DNA from: Ampelocalamus luodianensis
Taxonomy: Eukaryota > Streptophyta > Magnoliopsida > Poales > Poaceae
DNA length: 64,000 bases
NCBI GenBank assembly: GCA_036346255.1
Contig: CM070625.1
Span: 34,228,520-34,292,519, forward strand
Reading direction: 5' to 3'
A program made the translations under genes and the position numbers. The notes under the pieces were generated by a model. It was not told the DNA's origin. It worked only from the letters and a program-made list of their open reading frames with translations, and ran no database searches. Shown piece after piece: positions 37,901 through 45,539 of this stretch (the stretch's first letter is position 1; each line of letters starts with the position of its first letter).

Positions 37901-40900
37901 ACAATCACACAGCTTTGCAGAGCATTTCAAACCTGAAAGTCGAAATTTGCTAGAGTCCCCAGTGCAAGTCGCACGAGAAATGGACCACTAGAATCCACAA
38001 ACTGCTGCAAACTGCTTGATCTGCTTGATCGACCAACAGTGGCACCTGACCTCATAGATGACTTTGGAAGTACTTGAGATATACAATCCAACAAACGCTC
38101 CTGTATTGTTGGCAGTAGAGACGGGATGCTGTAGGAAATGGAAAGGTAACATTATGGCCCTAAAAGACAGAATAAAGTGACTGGAATTCAATCCAGGAAA
38201 CAATACCTAGTCCTTATAGACTCAAGTGCCTCTACAAGTTTATCAGAAAGACCAGCAGAAAACATGGCATCTAGCAGTCCACCACGAATATGTGGTTCCA
38301 TCGCAGAACGCATAGCTTTTGCAAAGCTTCCTACACAAGAAATTGCCTCAAGAGATGGCCGTCCTCTGCGAGGAGCAATCTGCGAATAAAAGCACTAATA
38401 AGCAGGACAAAGTTCAAGTAAACACCAGAGTACAATAGGGGTTCTGAAGCATACTGCATCATGCAAATGTGGGGTAATTAGGGGCAAATAGAGCACAAGT
38501 TCAGCACCCAGAGCACCAGCCATCTCTCCAAGAGCAACAAACCCACTAGCACGTTCATCCGGTGTACGTAGAACAAACAGGATATGATCCATGCAAATCT
38601 GTGGATAAGAACGCCACCCGTCAAGATATGGCATGGTTTTAAAATTCCTATATTTCTATTATGACTTCAGAATTAGGAAAAAAGAAAAGTAGATACAAGA
38701 TAAGGAAATGTAAAAGGTGCTAAGGAGAAGAGAATATTTGAGTTTAAGAATTGTGGTAGTGAGAAAACCTTAAGGTAGTTGGTCACGAATCTGTCACGAA
38801 GGAAGTGAGCAATTCGAGGAAGAAGCGATGTTATACTACGACGAACAAGCTGATCCCGGTGTTTTAAGTAGTTGAGGACTATATCAGCCACTTCTCTGTA
38901 CCTAGACATCATAAACTCCCCAGTATTCCTGTAATATTTTTCATGCAACAACAGAATTAGAGAATGAGAAGTTGTGCATTGTTACCAAAAGTAAATCATA
39001 TTGTTTCATGCTGTTTTGCTATATCAATGTTCATAAATGAAAAAATTAGACGTGTTCCATAATTGAGGAAATATGGTACACAAGCAAACAGCCAAGAAAA
39101 AATAGTTGCAAGAAAAACTATGAATATTACAACGATTAGTAAAAATAAATGCCTACCAATTAAACTGTAACTATAAGTTACCTCAACAATTCCCCAACAG
39201 CCAATAATGAGCCATGAATGCTATGAACAGAAGCATTTTTGCCCAGTCCAACCTGCGCTGCTTCACACATGCGGTAATACCTAATAAAATCATGAAATGC
39301 AAAAAATAAGATAGACAAAATGGTACTGCAGAAGTACATGAGCAGAGATTTGCAACAAATAGAATAGAATGTGCTTTGGACAATATTCCTAACAATCTAG
39401 CATAAATAATTGCTGAGAGCAGATAATTACTCATAACCTTTATAACCAAAAAAAGGAGTATATAGTTGTAATATCCTGTTCAATTCAAAAGGGAATAGAA
39501 AGGTATTAGAGAGGTAATTGAAGAGAAAAGAGTGGGAAAGTGGGGTTAGTGGGCTGCCGGCCCAAGCCCAAACTGAGTCCACCTTGGACTCGGCAAGGGG
39601 AGGGTCGGGCCGCCCAATAAAAGGCGAGGAGGGGGGCTGAACCCGAACCCTAGCCATGCACCTCTTGCTTACGGATGATTCCACACAATTCTTGAAGAAA
39701 TGAAAGCAAAAGTGATAAGGAGATTGGGAGATTCTATATTTGCCTCGCCAAGAAATGGAACAGTATCTGTCTATCATCTTGCAACGTGATTTTCGCGACA
39801 GAAATGGCTTCAAATGGAAAACCCCATCAATACAAAGTTGCAGATATCTTCGCATAGTCCAATTTAGAGTCATCATTGACCTAATTTGGAGTTCTGACGT
39901 GTGAGAAATGGATCCCGCAAGGCAGGCTGCACAAAGAATCAGAGTCCGCAGCAAAGTCAACTTCAAGGCAAATTTGGCAACAAAGGCTGCGTTTTCAAAA
40001 AACCTCCACAAATTGAAAGTTGAAGTATTCTGCATTAGAGAAACTAGAAAAAAAAGAATCACTCAATTCCGAGTTCGGGAGAGGAAGTTATGGCCTCTAG
40101 AAGGTTCGCTGCACATAGAAGGGTCAGCAAGGAAGGAGGCAGGGAAGAGGAAGGAGGACAAGAAAATTAAAGCTTCACGATCCATCCGTGTTCGTCGTCC
40201 AAATTCGTGGGGTAACAATCTGGACAACCTTTCTTTGATCCTAAATTGTTGCTTATTCAAGTTTTAGAGTAGATTGATCGCGGGAATCAGATAATTCGTG
40301 ATGCCCTAGTCGACTAGCAGCAAGTCGGTCAGTAGCAGGGTAGTGTCGACTTACCGACTTAATAACCTTGATCATAACAAGAGTTGCACGAACCAGGTCG
40401 GTGAGAAAGCCATGTAACTATTCCGGTGAGATTGGTGAGTAATGTTACATGACTAGTCCGAAGTGTTGTAAATAAAATCCTACAGATGTAGGGACCAAGG
40501 ATCGAAATCTTGGTACCAGAACAAATCCCGCTCGATGGCCGGAAATGGTTACCAGTCGGTAACCGAAAAAACGACCGAAATTCAAAAACTGATATTTGAA
40601 TTTGCTAAAAAACGGCCGAAATTCAAATCTGAAATTGCTAAACCAGGAAAAACCGGCCAGTTTCAGAAAACCCGGTCCCCACCGGGTTTTCCGGTAACGG
40701 CCAGAATTTTGAACCATGGTAGGGACCCCGTCCTAACGAAGACGGAGGAAGAGTGGTTCATTAACAGGTGAACACTCCGCTATACCGGTATCGGCTGATT
40801 GAGATGCATATTAGCATAAGGATGATTGAGCATTGCGTACATGAGAGGTTAATTGTGTTAATTAACTACATGAGATATGATGTGATTAATTGAGTACGAG

Positions 40901-43900
40901 CATGACAATGATAACGATTAGATTGAATGATAAGTTGTCTGTTTATTGTTCTATGATGTACTTACTGAGTCTTGGAAGCACCCTTGTTTTGTTGTTTTTA
41001 GATGATCATTGAAAGCGACATACTTGAGATGGAGTAGCACATGTGCATTATCACACAGACATTCTTATTTAGTTTGCTTTCACTAAATCTAGAGACGTGA
41101 TAATTCCCTTTAGGATTTATTATCAGGCTTGGCTATTATTTAGTTTAATGATTGGAACTTTAGTTGATTTAATATTAGTTTTGATTATTAATACTTGTGC
41201 CATCCTAGGTACTGGGTGCATGGTTTCAGCATTTTCGGGCGCGTGTGACCCAAGTGTTTCTCAAGCATGTGACTCGAGCGTTTCTTAGGCGCGTGTGACC
41301 TAAGTGTTCTTGGCGCATGTGACCAACCTGTGAAAGTTAATCCTTTGTGCATTTATATTGTTAAGTTGTTGTTCAGTGGCCTGTTGAGGGGTTTTATTCC
41401 ATGCATACCTTGCTGGAATTATTGTTAATTAAGGTTTAAATTGGTAGTTAGAATGGTTTAGGTGGCATTCTGGACTCAATGTTGGGCTAGGGTGTTACAA
41501 TAGTTCTCTTTATACTTTAGAATAGGTTGGATTCCATATACCATCTGTTTAATCCTTAAAAGATGGGAGACATCAATTGTGAACAGGGCTCTTGACAAGT
41601 GAATTCATCAAATTCTGACCAACAGAATGGAAAAATGGCAGTCTTAAGTGATCCAGCTGACGCTGGCAAAAGCTAGCAAGTCTTAAGGTAGTTAGTGTGG
41701 ACCGTAGATGGGATTGGATGTAATAAGTTACCACAGGCTTATATCAGTTTGTATGCAGTTAGTGTATAGTTTTTAGTATGCGAGACATTTTCCTACCAGA
41801 AAAACCTTGGTAATCAAAGGACTTGTGGCTTGAGGATGTCTAAGTTGATGCAACAGAATTAGCGGCTGGTACACCAGCGCGCTGCCTCAACACACCACAG
41901 CAATAGACATTGTAGCAGTCATGGAGACAATTCAGCTGATCGCACAGTACTAACATATTTCTATTAAAAATTTATGACAGGCATTCTACCAATAACTAGA
42001 AGCTACATCGACAAATATCACTGCCAATTCACAATAATTATAACACATCATAGACGATGAAACTGATTACTAATGTGTAGAAAAGTTGCTGAGCATGTAT
42101 CAGCATTCTCCAACCATGACAAGTAAATATCTATCAATGCTATGGTTACAACATTAGGCCTGACCAGCTATACACTGGGAATTAAAGCTTACTGAGAATC
42201 ATCGAATGAGTAAATTTAACTATTGGTCCCTAAACTTTACTCGACACTTCAACAAGATCCCCATACATTCAATTTTGCCATTGGGTTCCTAACGACTTTC
42301 ATCAACATCCCGTTAAGTCGCCAATGGAGAACTGAGAACATGCTAAATTATTAATGTGGTGCTCAATGGTGGGACCGGAACATCTAACAGATGAGAAGTG
42401 GGTTCAGCGGCAGCCAGCATGAGCCGACTCACTGGTAAAAAAAGTGTGCTTCTCCGTCGGCATTCATTGTCAAGCCGACATGCCTACGCATGAGGGGAGC
42501 ACACAAGGTTGGCACATAGAATGAGTGGAACATGCTACTGGTAAGATCCAAATGTTGGGGAGTCTTTTTTTACTTCCCAAATTGATCTGTTTCATGTGTT
42601 ATGTTTTCCATCTTTTTCTTCCAGAAATCTCGGTGATTGATCTTGGAGCTTAGATCGAAATAGCAACGATGGCTAAGCACAAACTCAGCAGCCAACATGT
42701 CTAGCCAAACGAAATTCTAAAGGTTCAATGAAATATTAGCATAGATCATTTTTATTGGTGTTCAATCATTTAGTTCAGTTCAGTTCAGTTCAGTTGTTGA
42801 TTATAAAAATATTAAAATGCAAGGCATACACATGTAGAGCTCTTGAGAAAGTCTTCCAAACAAACTGGCCAAACAACCAAATTCTAATTTGCCAATTTTG
42901 GTTCAGCTGTATGTACGCTCTTGTTTCATTTAGTCTGTTGTGAAATTAATTAGAATAAATTTGCTACTTTGGCTGAAAACTATCCCTAAACTGACCAAAG
43001 TGGACAAATAATCACCTAAAGTTAAATGTGTGACCGCAGTATTGATATGAGTAGATGAACAGACAAACCATTCAAACCATAGCAATCCTCTTAACCATCA
43101 GACTATTTAAACTGAGTTACTTTAAATGCTGGTTCCATAAAATAATATTGAAGACAAAACTATGCTTACCATTGTACACGCCAGCGTGTTTCCCGTTTTT
43201 CAATAACATGAAGACAAGCACGCAAGGCTTCCACTGCTCGTTCCCGAACATCCTGTTTGGGGTCTCTCAGTGCTACCCATATGGCATCAACAAATTCAGG
43301 AACATGAACATTGAAAACTGTGGATGCATTTTCAGCCATTTCCTAAAATAAGAAAAGGCACAGATTTTACACAAATCGTAGTATAGTCCATAGCATAAAT
43401 TAAACTAATACCATCATAATAAACTGATTTGTAAAGTGTAACAGCCCAGGATGCTAGTGGTACATTGGGTTCTTTTCTGGGCACCTTAGAGGTCCAAGAA
43501 ATGGTATACATGGCCTAATAAGAGGTCCACCCTTTCCCCCTCCAGATATCAATGAACCAACTTATTCACACCAGATATCGATTCAAAAGATTCGTGATAC
43601 ACTAAACCTAGAACTAGACGGGTTATTTCAGTGACTGATTTGCCAGATAGAACAGACACAGAGCCCCCTAAGTCTAATTGTCTATCTACTTAGTTGAGAA
43701 CGATATGAGCTTTAAGGTTACAGGATTGCCAATTTTGTTGCTACTGAATTTTCTGTGAGACTATAGCATAACACAACAAATTTGCCTACCATGGAGCAGG
43801 GTTGATAAGCCAATTGCCTCATTGCTATTTGCTCCAGAAAAGGATGAACAAAAAAGTCATATAATTTATGCGTCACTCAAGTCCACTAAACATTAAACAA

Positions 43901-45539
43901 CACAATTCATTATCAAGTTTTACATTAACAATCATTCTAGAATCCAGGGAGTACAGACATCAACATGTGAAGTAACAGGCAAACAAAATGAAAATATGTG
44001 TAAAAGGAATATTGCAAGCAGGAGGTTGTCCACCATCATGATCATGATTAAAGCATGTAACGAATATAAAAGCTGATCAGTTCAACTTACTTTGAGAATA
44101 AGGACAGCAGCAAAGCGACGATACTCCACTCGATCCCCACCAAGCCACCCTAAAGCCGTTTTAATCTAAAAGAAGTGCTTGTCAGCAAACTGAAAAAATA
44201 TGTTCAAGCAAATTGGAACCAATTATAGCTTACCTGTCCTTCCACTTCATCTGCGGTCATTGCTCCCCCAGCTTTCGCTAAATGACCAAGCACTGTGCTT
44301 GCTGGAACTAGAATTTCAGGGTCACGTTTTACTTCAAACACATTTCTCAAGAAACTGGCGAACTTAGAAACCTTCGAAGCACCTTCCCCAAAGGGCATAT
44401 CAATCAAAGCATCGATAGCACGAAGAGCCAGTAAATTTTCAGCAACATCGTTGCTTTGCAATAAACTAGATATCTGCTCATAGAGCTGTTCCATAAACCT
44501 TAGAAAAGCTTCACCGCTGAGATCTCGAGCTTCCTCCTCAACATGTTTCCGCAGGGCGGCAGCAATAACATCCTAGTGCCAACCAGCAAATACAATTATA
44601 GATAACTACAAAATATATCAAGCTAGAAAGGTATATATTGTTCAATATTAAGGAAGTACCAGTGAACATAACAAATGAACTAAGTCAACTAGCAAATAGC
44701 CTGGAGGTTAACATCACCAGAGAGCAAAACCTCCAAATAAACCCCAATGGTATGAAATTATGAATGCCATCTACGTTGCATTACCATCAACACACCAAGA
44801 ATAATGGGGAATATTTACTTTATATTATTTCCCCCATAAGACCAGCATCTGTTCCTAGCCTTCATGCTACATCTGACAGCCCAACAGCCCCGTGGACGCC
44901 CCACACCACCTCAACGAAACATATATCAGGAAGTCATAGAACCACAATACTCCAGACCTCAAACGCGTTAATTTCATACACTAGTACTAAGTACTAACAC
45001 AAGCAAAAGAACCCCCACTCCCAATACCAATACCAGCAAACAGCATCAACGCAAGCAACAAACTCGCCCATCCATCCATCCATCCATCCATCCCACACTA
45101 GCCCAGCACTGATGCGGTACGCCGGTGCCCTAACGAGAAACAACCAGCTAGGGCTAATCCACACGCTATGCTGACTAGCCTAAACTCGCAGAGCAAATCA
45201 ACCAAATCAGCACCCCTCCACCCAAACACAACACCGCCCAAATCCCTATCTCCAGCCTAACCGAACAACAACAACAACGAAATCTCAAGGAATCCGTCCA
45301 GAGAAGAGGCGAGGCACGAACAGCTCCAGACGCGATGTAGGCCGCGATGCTGAACCCGTGGTCCTTGGCGATCAAATCTGCGCACCAGACGAGGCGACAT
45401 TTAGCCACAGAAATTCCGGGCAGAATCGACGGGGAATAACCCAGGAGGGAGGAGGGGGCGGCGGGATTTGCGGGAAAGGGGGGAGGCGCGTACCTTTGGG
45501 CTTCTTCCCGATCTCCGGGAAGTGCGTCGAGGGCTTCAT
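15088..45539 (-). CDS. TOR: TOR-like kinase gene, N-terminal part (36 exons visible)
   Basis: TOR is the large PI3K-related protein kinase that couples nutrients to growth in TORC1 with RAPTOR and LST8. Here 36 exons with GT-AG borders join into one frame of 4,554 nt with no stop. Residues from about 35 onward match the plant TOR HEAT-repeat solenoid and then the beginning of the FAT domain, ending at CLATELAAL. Plant TOR is about 2,450-2,480 residues, so roughly the last 900 (rest of FAT, FRB, kinase, FATC) are outside the window or lost. The first two exons are VDAC-like, not TOR-like. Several residues conserved in other plant TORs, from memory, are changed: FDFQ for FDFK, PGILHTL for PDILHTL, MELDEK for MEHDEK, VNVERA for VYVERA. 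It could be the true TOR locus or a diverged partial duplicate. Exons are listed block by block below. Confidence 0.85.
15725..15935. mobile_element. Stowaway-type MITE (211 bp) in TOR intron
   Basis: Inverted ends CTCCCGCCGTTCTC and, on the reverse strand, CTCCCTCCGTTCTC are flanked by TA (15,723-15,724 and 15,936-15,937). Subterminal gacttgacac and gtgtcaag also pair. It fills most of the intron between exons 33 and 34 and lies 36 nt from the exon 33 donor. Confidence 0.9.
17207..18061. other. TOR intron 27, distal part; little recognisable
   Basis: AT-rich intron sequence without a coding signal. A lone gagggagta word at 17,633 could be half of an old Stowaway element. Nothing else was identified up to the small hAT-type element at 18,062. 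Confidence 0.5.
18062..18338. mobile_element. hAT-type MITE (277 bp) in TOR intron
   Basis: A perfect 8-bp duplication accatgaa flanks it (18,054-18,061 and 18,339-18,346). Ends are CAGGGGAAAAAAAACCGG and, on the reverse strand, CAAGGATCAAAAACCCG. The interior is rich in ACCGG and CCGGTAACCGG words and has a ~54-bp direct repeat (cggtttttttctggccgacg at about 18,232 and 18,280). It shares this style with the element at 40,496-40,718. Non-coding. Confidence 0.8.
18627..19755 (-). CDS. TOR: TOR exons 23-27 (end of HEAT solenoid)
   Basis: Exons are 19,755-19,593; 19,506-19,385; 19,267-19,215; 19,006-18,883; and 18,806-18,627. Landmarks are VEQLCLALNDEFRMYLLHIL, QVLGDAERCNDYYYVPGILH, HMHLVAPVLVRLFKVELVDI, THVSALVHHLKLVLDG, DLRKDAAEALCCLAHALGEE and KYTQCPPDVISDPLDDF. 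The G in PGILH replaces an aspartate that I recall as conserved between rice and Arabidopsis TOR. Confidence 0.9.
19756..20570. other. TOR intron 22, nothing recognised
   Basis: About 0.8 kb of AT-rich intron. I see no terminal repeats, no coding similarity and no simple repeats. Confidence 0.5.
20571..20889 (-). CDS. TOR: TOR exons 21-22
   Basis: Exons are 20,889-20,788 and 20,681-20,571. They encode VLPELFRAVRMCEDGGLKEF, TWKLGTLVSIVRQ and HIRKYLQDILSLISELWTSS, followed by PAPNRTIQGPQASP. Phase 0 on both sides. Upstream is a 2.35-kb intron holding a hAT-type element and LTR-like remnants. Confidence 0.9.
21256..21941. mobile_element. hAT-type non-autonomous element (686 bp) in TOR intron
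   Basis: Perfect 8-bp duplications atgaggag lie at 21,248-21,255 and 21,942-21,949. Ends are CAAGGTTATTAAGTCGGC and, on the reverse strand, CATGGTTATCAAGTCGAC. Subterminal regions are dense in GACTAGTCGAC and CAAGTCG. The interior is GC-rich (proline/arginine-rich ORFs on both strands, 21,290-21,760) and may be captured sequence, but I recognise no domain. Same family as 9,424-10,377. Confidence 0.85.
21950..22510. other. LTR-like and hAT-like remnants in TOR intron
   Basis: From about 22,030 to 22,360 the sequence has LTR character (a tttatacccta box and CT-rich downstream part), but I could not find a TG...CA pair or a target duplication. Around 22,430-22,505 the words aatccggttaccgg resemble the ACCGG-rich hAT-type MITEs. 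The remainder up to 23,235 is unremarkable intron. Confidence 0.35.
23236..23729 (-). CDS. TOR: TOR exons 18-20
   Basis: Exons are 23,729-23,547; 23,468-23,376; and a 36-nt micro-exon at 23,271-23,236 (SMGLGCVPYLPK). Landmarks are VLGIMGALDPHAHKRNQHN, SMEELPTDFWPSFSASEDYY and SSLMRILRDPSLSSYHQ. A solo LTR begins only 22 nt from the exon 18 border, so the branch-point region of that intron is largely retroelement sequence. Confidence 0.9.
23752..25492 (+). mobile_element. Solo LTR, gypsy-type (1,741 bp) in TOR intron
   Basis: Starts TGTAACATCCCAAAG and ends GGGTCCGACA, with a perfect 5-bp target duplication cttat on both sides (23,747-23,751 and 25,493-25,497). No second LTR or internal domain is present, so it is a solo LTR left by LTR-LTR recombination. 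Without it the intron would be about 85 nt, an ordinary plant size. It contains a nested MITE (24,291-24,604), a block of ~21-bp repeats (ggtagatgaaacYttagcg, 24,217-24,262) and scattered ggtggatgtaacc words (24,815-24,940). Confidence 0.85.
24291..24604. mobile_element. Tourist/Harbinger-like MITE (314 bp)
   Basis: Inverted ends GAGCATATACAACAA and, on the reverse strand, GATCATCTACAATAG are flanked by TAA (24,288-24,290 and 24,605-24,607), the target size of PIF/Harbinger. The interior is AT-rich and non-coding. It sits inside the solo LTR. Confidence 0.7.
25556..27455 (-). CDS. TOR: TOR exons 13-17 (HEAT repeats)
   Basis: Exons are 27,455-27,334; 27,242-27,143; 27,071-26,976; 26,531-26,401; and 25,658-25,556. 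Landmarks are VRELAISVAGRLSEKNPAYV, ALRRYLIQLLTYLDQ, CREESARLLGCLIRSCARL, EGTGPNANNALAAGVLATVG, MRQYLPELMPLVVDALLDGG and EYPPLLGLLLKLLNGELEW. All split codons are completed correctly by the next exon. The intron between exons 16 and 17 holds a duplicated CAG-repeat block (25,858-26,110). Confidence 0.9.
25858..26110 (+). repeat. Tandem duplication (~135 bp) carrying CAG runs
   Basis: The unit starts ttagcaagaatgcgcc and ends in an uninterrupted (CAG)n, reading ttagcaag... at about 25,858 and again at about 25,992; the second copy ends in a shorter CAG run followed by ACAACAACA. A third, partial piece (gaagcctcaagtatttgatg) recurs at 26,221. It lies in the intron between TOR exons 16 and 17. 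The run reads CTG in the transcript strand. Confidence 0.85.
27456..28291. other. Proximal part of TOR intron 12, with old retroelement flank
   Basis: From 27,456 to about 28,040 no element could be delimited. From about 28,090 to 28,290 the sequence (gaaatagactaattattgct, attgatgtactttggttcct) has LTR-like character and abuts the copia element, as if that element had inserted into an older LTR. Its possible other half is at 33,080-33,250. Confidence 0.4.
28292..33079 (+). mobile_element. Copia LTR retrotransposon, near full length, decayed
   Basis: The 5' LTR is 28,292-28,434 and the 3' LTR is 32,878-33,079; the latter is longer through a ~50-bp internal duplication of attaatgaataagat. Just inside the 5' LTR is a methionine-tRNA primer site (TGGTATCAAAGCC, 28,435). 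A polypurine tract TTTGAAGGAGGG precedes the 3' LTR. No target duplication is evident (left aaagg, right taagt). It lies in a TOR intron in the orientation opposite to the gene. Confidence 0.85.
29540..32860 (+). pseudogene. Copia polyprotein remnant (gag knuckle, PR, IN, RT, RNase H)
   Basis: In order: zinc knuckle CSHCKRIGHLIDKCF (29,555), protease VLDSGASFHVTSD (about 29,797), pre-integrase KWHHRLGHLCGAHL (about 30,238) and CTGCKLGKQ, integrase start FDLVNSDVWSPSP (about 30,410) and VDDHSRYT, reverse transcriptase RYKAYPIARGFQQ (about 31,560), RALYGLKQAPRAWFERF and the catalytic YVDDMLITGDD (about 31,945), then RNase H (about 32,450-32,650) with SSAEAELRALAATTSKI. Many TAG stops occur where CAG or TGG is expected, the mark of old C-to-T decay. 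It cannot make an active polyprotein. Confidence 0.9.
33080..33955. other. Distal part of TOR intron 12
   Basis: 33,095-33,250 repeats the word aaaccgactag and resembles retroelement LTR sequence. A run of C lies at about 33,573. No coding signal. Confidence 0.4.
33956..34108 (-). CDS. TOR: TOR exon 12
   Basis: A single 153-nt exon encodes VEKLLIAAVADADVGVRSSV, then FDDFLAQADIL and SIFVALNDE, a HEAT repeat pair. It is isolated by a 3.56-kb intron upstream, filled with LINE, copia and hAT remnants, and a 6.5-kb intron downstream that holds a copia element. Acceptor TCTGCAG and donor GTACAT are intact and the phase fits both neighbours. Confidence 0.9.
34109..35438. other. TOR intron 11, with LINE 3' end remnant
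   Basis: Mostly AT-rich intron. Around 35,035 the word actcccttcgtttcacaata looks like one end of a Stowaway element. From about 35,130 to 35,378 the sequence ends ggctctccctactgttctcc followed by tcaaaaaaa, typical of the 3' end and short poly(A) of grass LINEs in plus orientation. Confidence 0.5.
35439..36785 (-). mobile_element. Truncated copia copy, opposite orientation (RNase H plus 3' LTR)
   Basis: Reverse-strand LTR sequence of the same family as 28,292-33,079 occupies 35,439-36,243 and is split by a hAT-type element (35,537-36,182). The adjoining 36,244-36,785 is antisense to that family's RNase H region (for example cctctgcactagagcgtgac at 36,618). The 5' part is missing. It lies in the intron between TOR exons 11 and 12. 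Confidence 0.75.
35537..36182. mobile_element. hAT-type non-autonomous element (646 bp)
   Basis: Perfect 8-bp duplications tgggctac lie at 35,529-35,536 and 36,183-36,190, within a copia LTR. Ends are CTATGTTGTCACGGCG and, on the reverse strand, CTATGTTATCAAGGTGACGC; subterminal GGCGCC and AGGCGTCC words repeat. The interior (35,690-36,110) is GC-rich and would encode serine/proline-rich peptides in several frames; I recognise no gene in it. A different subfamily from 21,256-21,941. Confidence 0.8.
36800..37515 (+). mobile_element. LINE 3' end (zf-RVT region, hairpin and A-tail)
   Basis: The plus strand encodes the cysteine/histidine C-terminal domain of plant LINE ORF2: CVFCRYDNETIDHLLVG (about 36,885) and AWLIWKERNTRVFDKV (about 37,100), ending at PLSE with a stop at 37,247. 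A 3' UTR follows with a small hairpin gtgcaa/ttgcac (37,482-37,500) and a short A run (37,505-37,513). It is 5'-truncated, as usual for LINEs. Confidence 0.8.
37664..39280 (-). CDS. TOR: TOR exons 6-11 (HEAT repeats)
   Basis: Exons are 39,280-39,182; 38,928-38,769; 38,598-38,455; 38,379-38,207; 38,128-37,933; and 37,861-37,664, all in phase. Landmarks are HSIHGSLLAVGELL, GEFMMSRYREVADIVL, RIAHFLRDRFVTNYLK, DERASGFVALGEMAGALGAE, SIPSLLPTIQERLLDCIS and GHELLEFARECVILYLEDED, with a basic patch KRRRLIEE at the end. Changes from what I recall as common to plants include FQ/GHE for FK/GH, FAREC for FARES and KAMRSAMEPH for KAMGPAMEPH. Introns here are short (75-250 nt), and none of the six exons is disrupted. 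Confidence 0.9.
40260..40370. mobile_element. One-ended hAT-type fragment
   Basis: The right end reads, on the reverse strand, CAAGGTTATTAAGTCGGT, matching the terminus of the element at 21,256. Subterminal tagtcgactag and aagtcgg words agree. No matching left end or target duplication was found, so it is a truncated copy. Confidence 0.6.
40496..40718. mobile_element. hAT-type MITE (223 bp) nested in solo LTR
   Basis: Perfect 8-bp duplications gtagggac lie at 40,488-40,495 and 40,719-40,726. Ends are CAAGGATCGAAATC and, on the reverse strand, CATGGTTCAAAATTC. The interior carries GGTTACC and CCGGTAAC words like the MITE at 18,062. Non-coding. Confidence 0.8.
41500..43169. other. Rest of TOR intron 5
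   Basis: No coding signal. Around 42,220-42,560 (ggtccctaaactttactcga and gtaagatccaaatgttgggg) the sequence has a MITE-like look, but I could not pair its ends. cagttcagttcagttcagtt at 42,776 is a short (CAGTT)n repeat. Confidence 0.4.
43170..44572 (-). CDS. TOR: TOR exons 3-5 (first HEAT repeats)
   Basis: Exon 3 is 44,572-44,234, exon 4 is 44,165-44,091 and exon 5 is 43,342-43,170. They encode about 195 residues with RKHVEEEARDLSGEAFLRF, KVSKFASFLRNVFEVKRDPE, GHLAKAGGAMTADEV, EYRRFAAVLILKEMAENAST and VHVPEFVDAIWVALRDP. These blocks are the beginning of the TOR HEAT solenoid and are near-identical in style to plant TOR. Real plant TORs carry a further variable 30-80 residues before RKHVEEE; here that region is replaced by the VDAC-like exons. 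Exon 5 ends with a split tryptophan codon completed by exon 6. Confidence 0.9.
43343..44090. other. TOR intron 4
   Basis: A TGTAACAGCCCAGGATG word at 43,437 resembles a gypsy LTR start, but I found no matching end or target duplication. Otherwise unremarkable intron. Confidence 0.4.
44573..45321. other. Intron between the VDAC-like and TOR-like exons
   Basis: About 750 bp without coding signal or recognisable element. A (CATC)n microsatellite lies at about 45,066-45,092. The absence of a transposon here means that nothing visible explains how the two parts were joined. Confidence 0.5.
45322..45539 (-). CDS. Exons 1-2: VDAC (porin)-like N-terminus
   Basis: Exon 1 is 45,539-45,494 (start ATG at 45,539, donor GTACGC). 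Exon 2 is 45,377-45,322 (acceptor GCGCAG; the proposed donor GTTCGT is weak). Together they encode about 34 residues starting MKPSTHFPEIGKKPK and continuing DLIAKDHGFSIAAY. The pattern EIGKKxKDLxxKD matches the conserved N-terminal helix of plant voltage-dependent anion channels, which follows a short variable start such as GPGLY. An intron at the same place as in plant VDAC genes supports the likeness, again from memory. With the chosen donor, exon 2 joins exon 3 in frame. GGCGGA repeats (45,576-45,604) lie just upstream in the probable 5' leader. Alternatives: a separate small gene, or an alternative first exon pair. Confidence 0.5.

Larger units (their letters stand above)
39467..41499 (-). 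mobile_element. Solo LTR, gypsy-type (2,033 bp) in TOR intron
   Basis: On the minus strand it runs TGTAACACCCTAGCCC to GGATATTACA. Perfect 5-bp target duplications atagt flank it (39,462-39,466 and 41,500-41,504). No internal domain or second LTR is present. It hosts two further elements: a complete small hAT-type MITE at 40,496-40,718 and a one-ended hAT-type fragment ending at 40,370. It makes up most of the 3.9-kb intron between exons 5 and 6. Confidence 0.85.

Noticed and set aside
43437..44090. Possible further solo LTR starting TGTAACAGCCC
   Set aside because: No TG...CA end with a matching 5-bp duplication (taaag) could be found.
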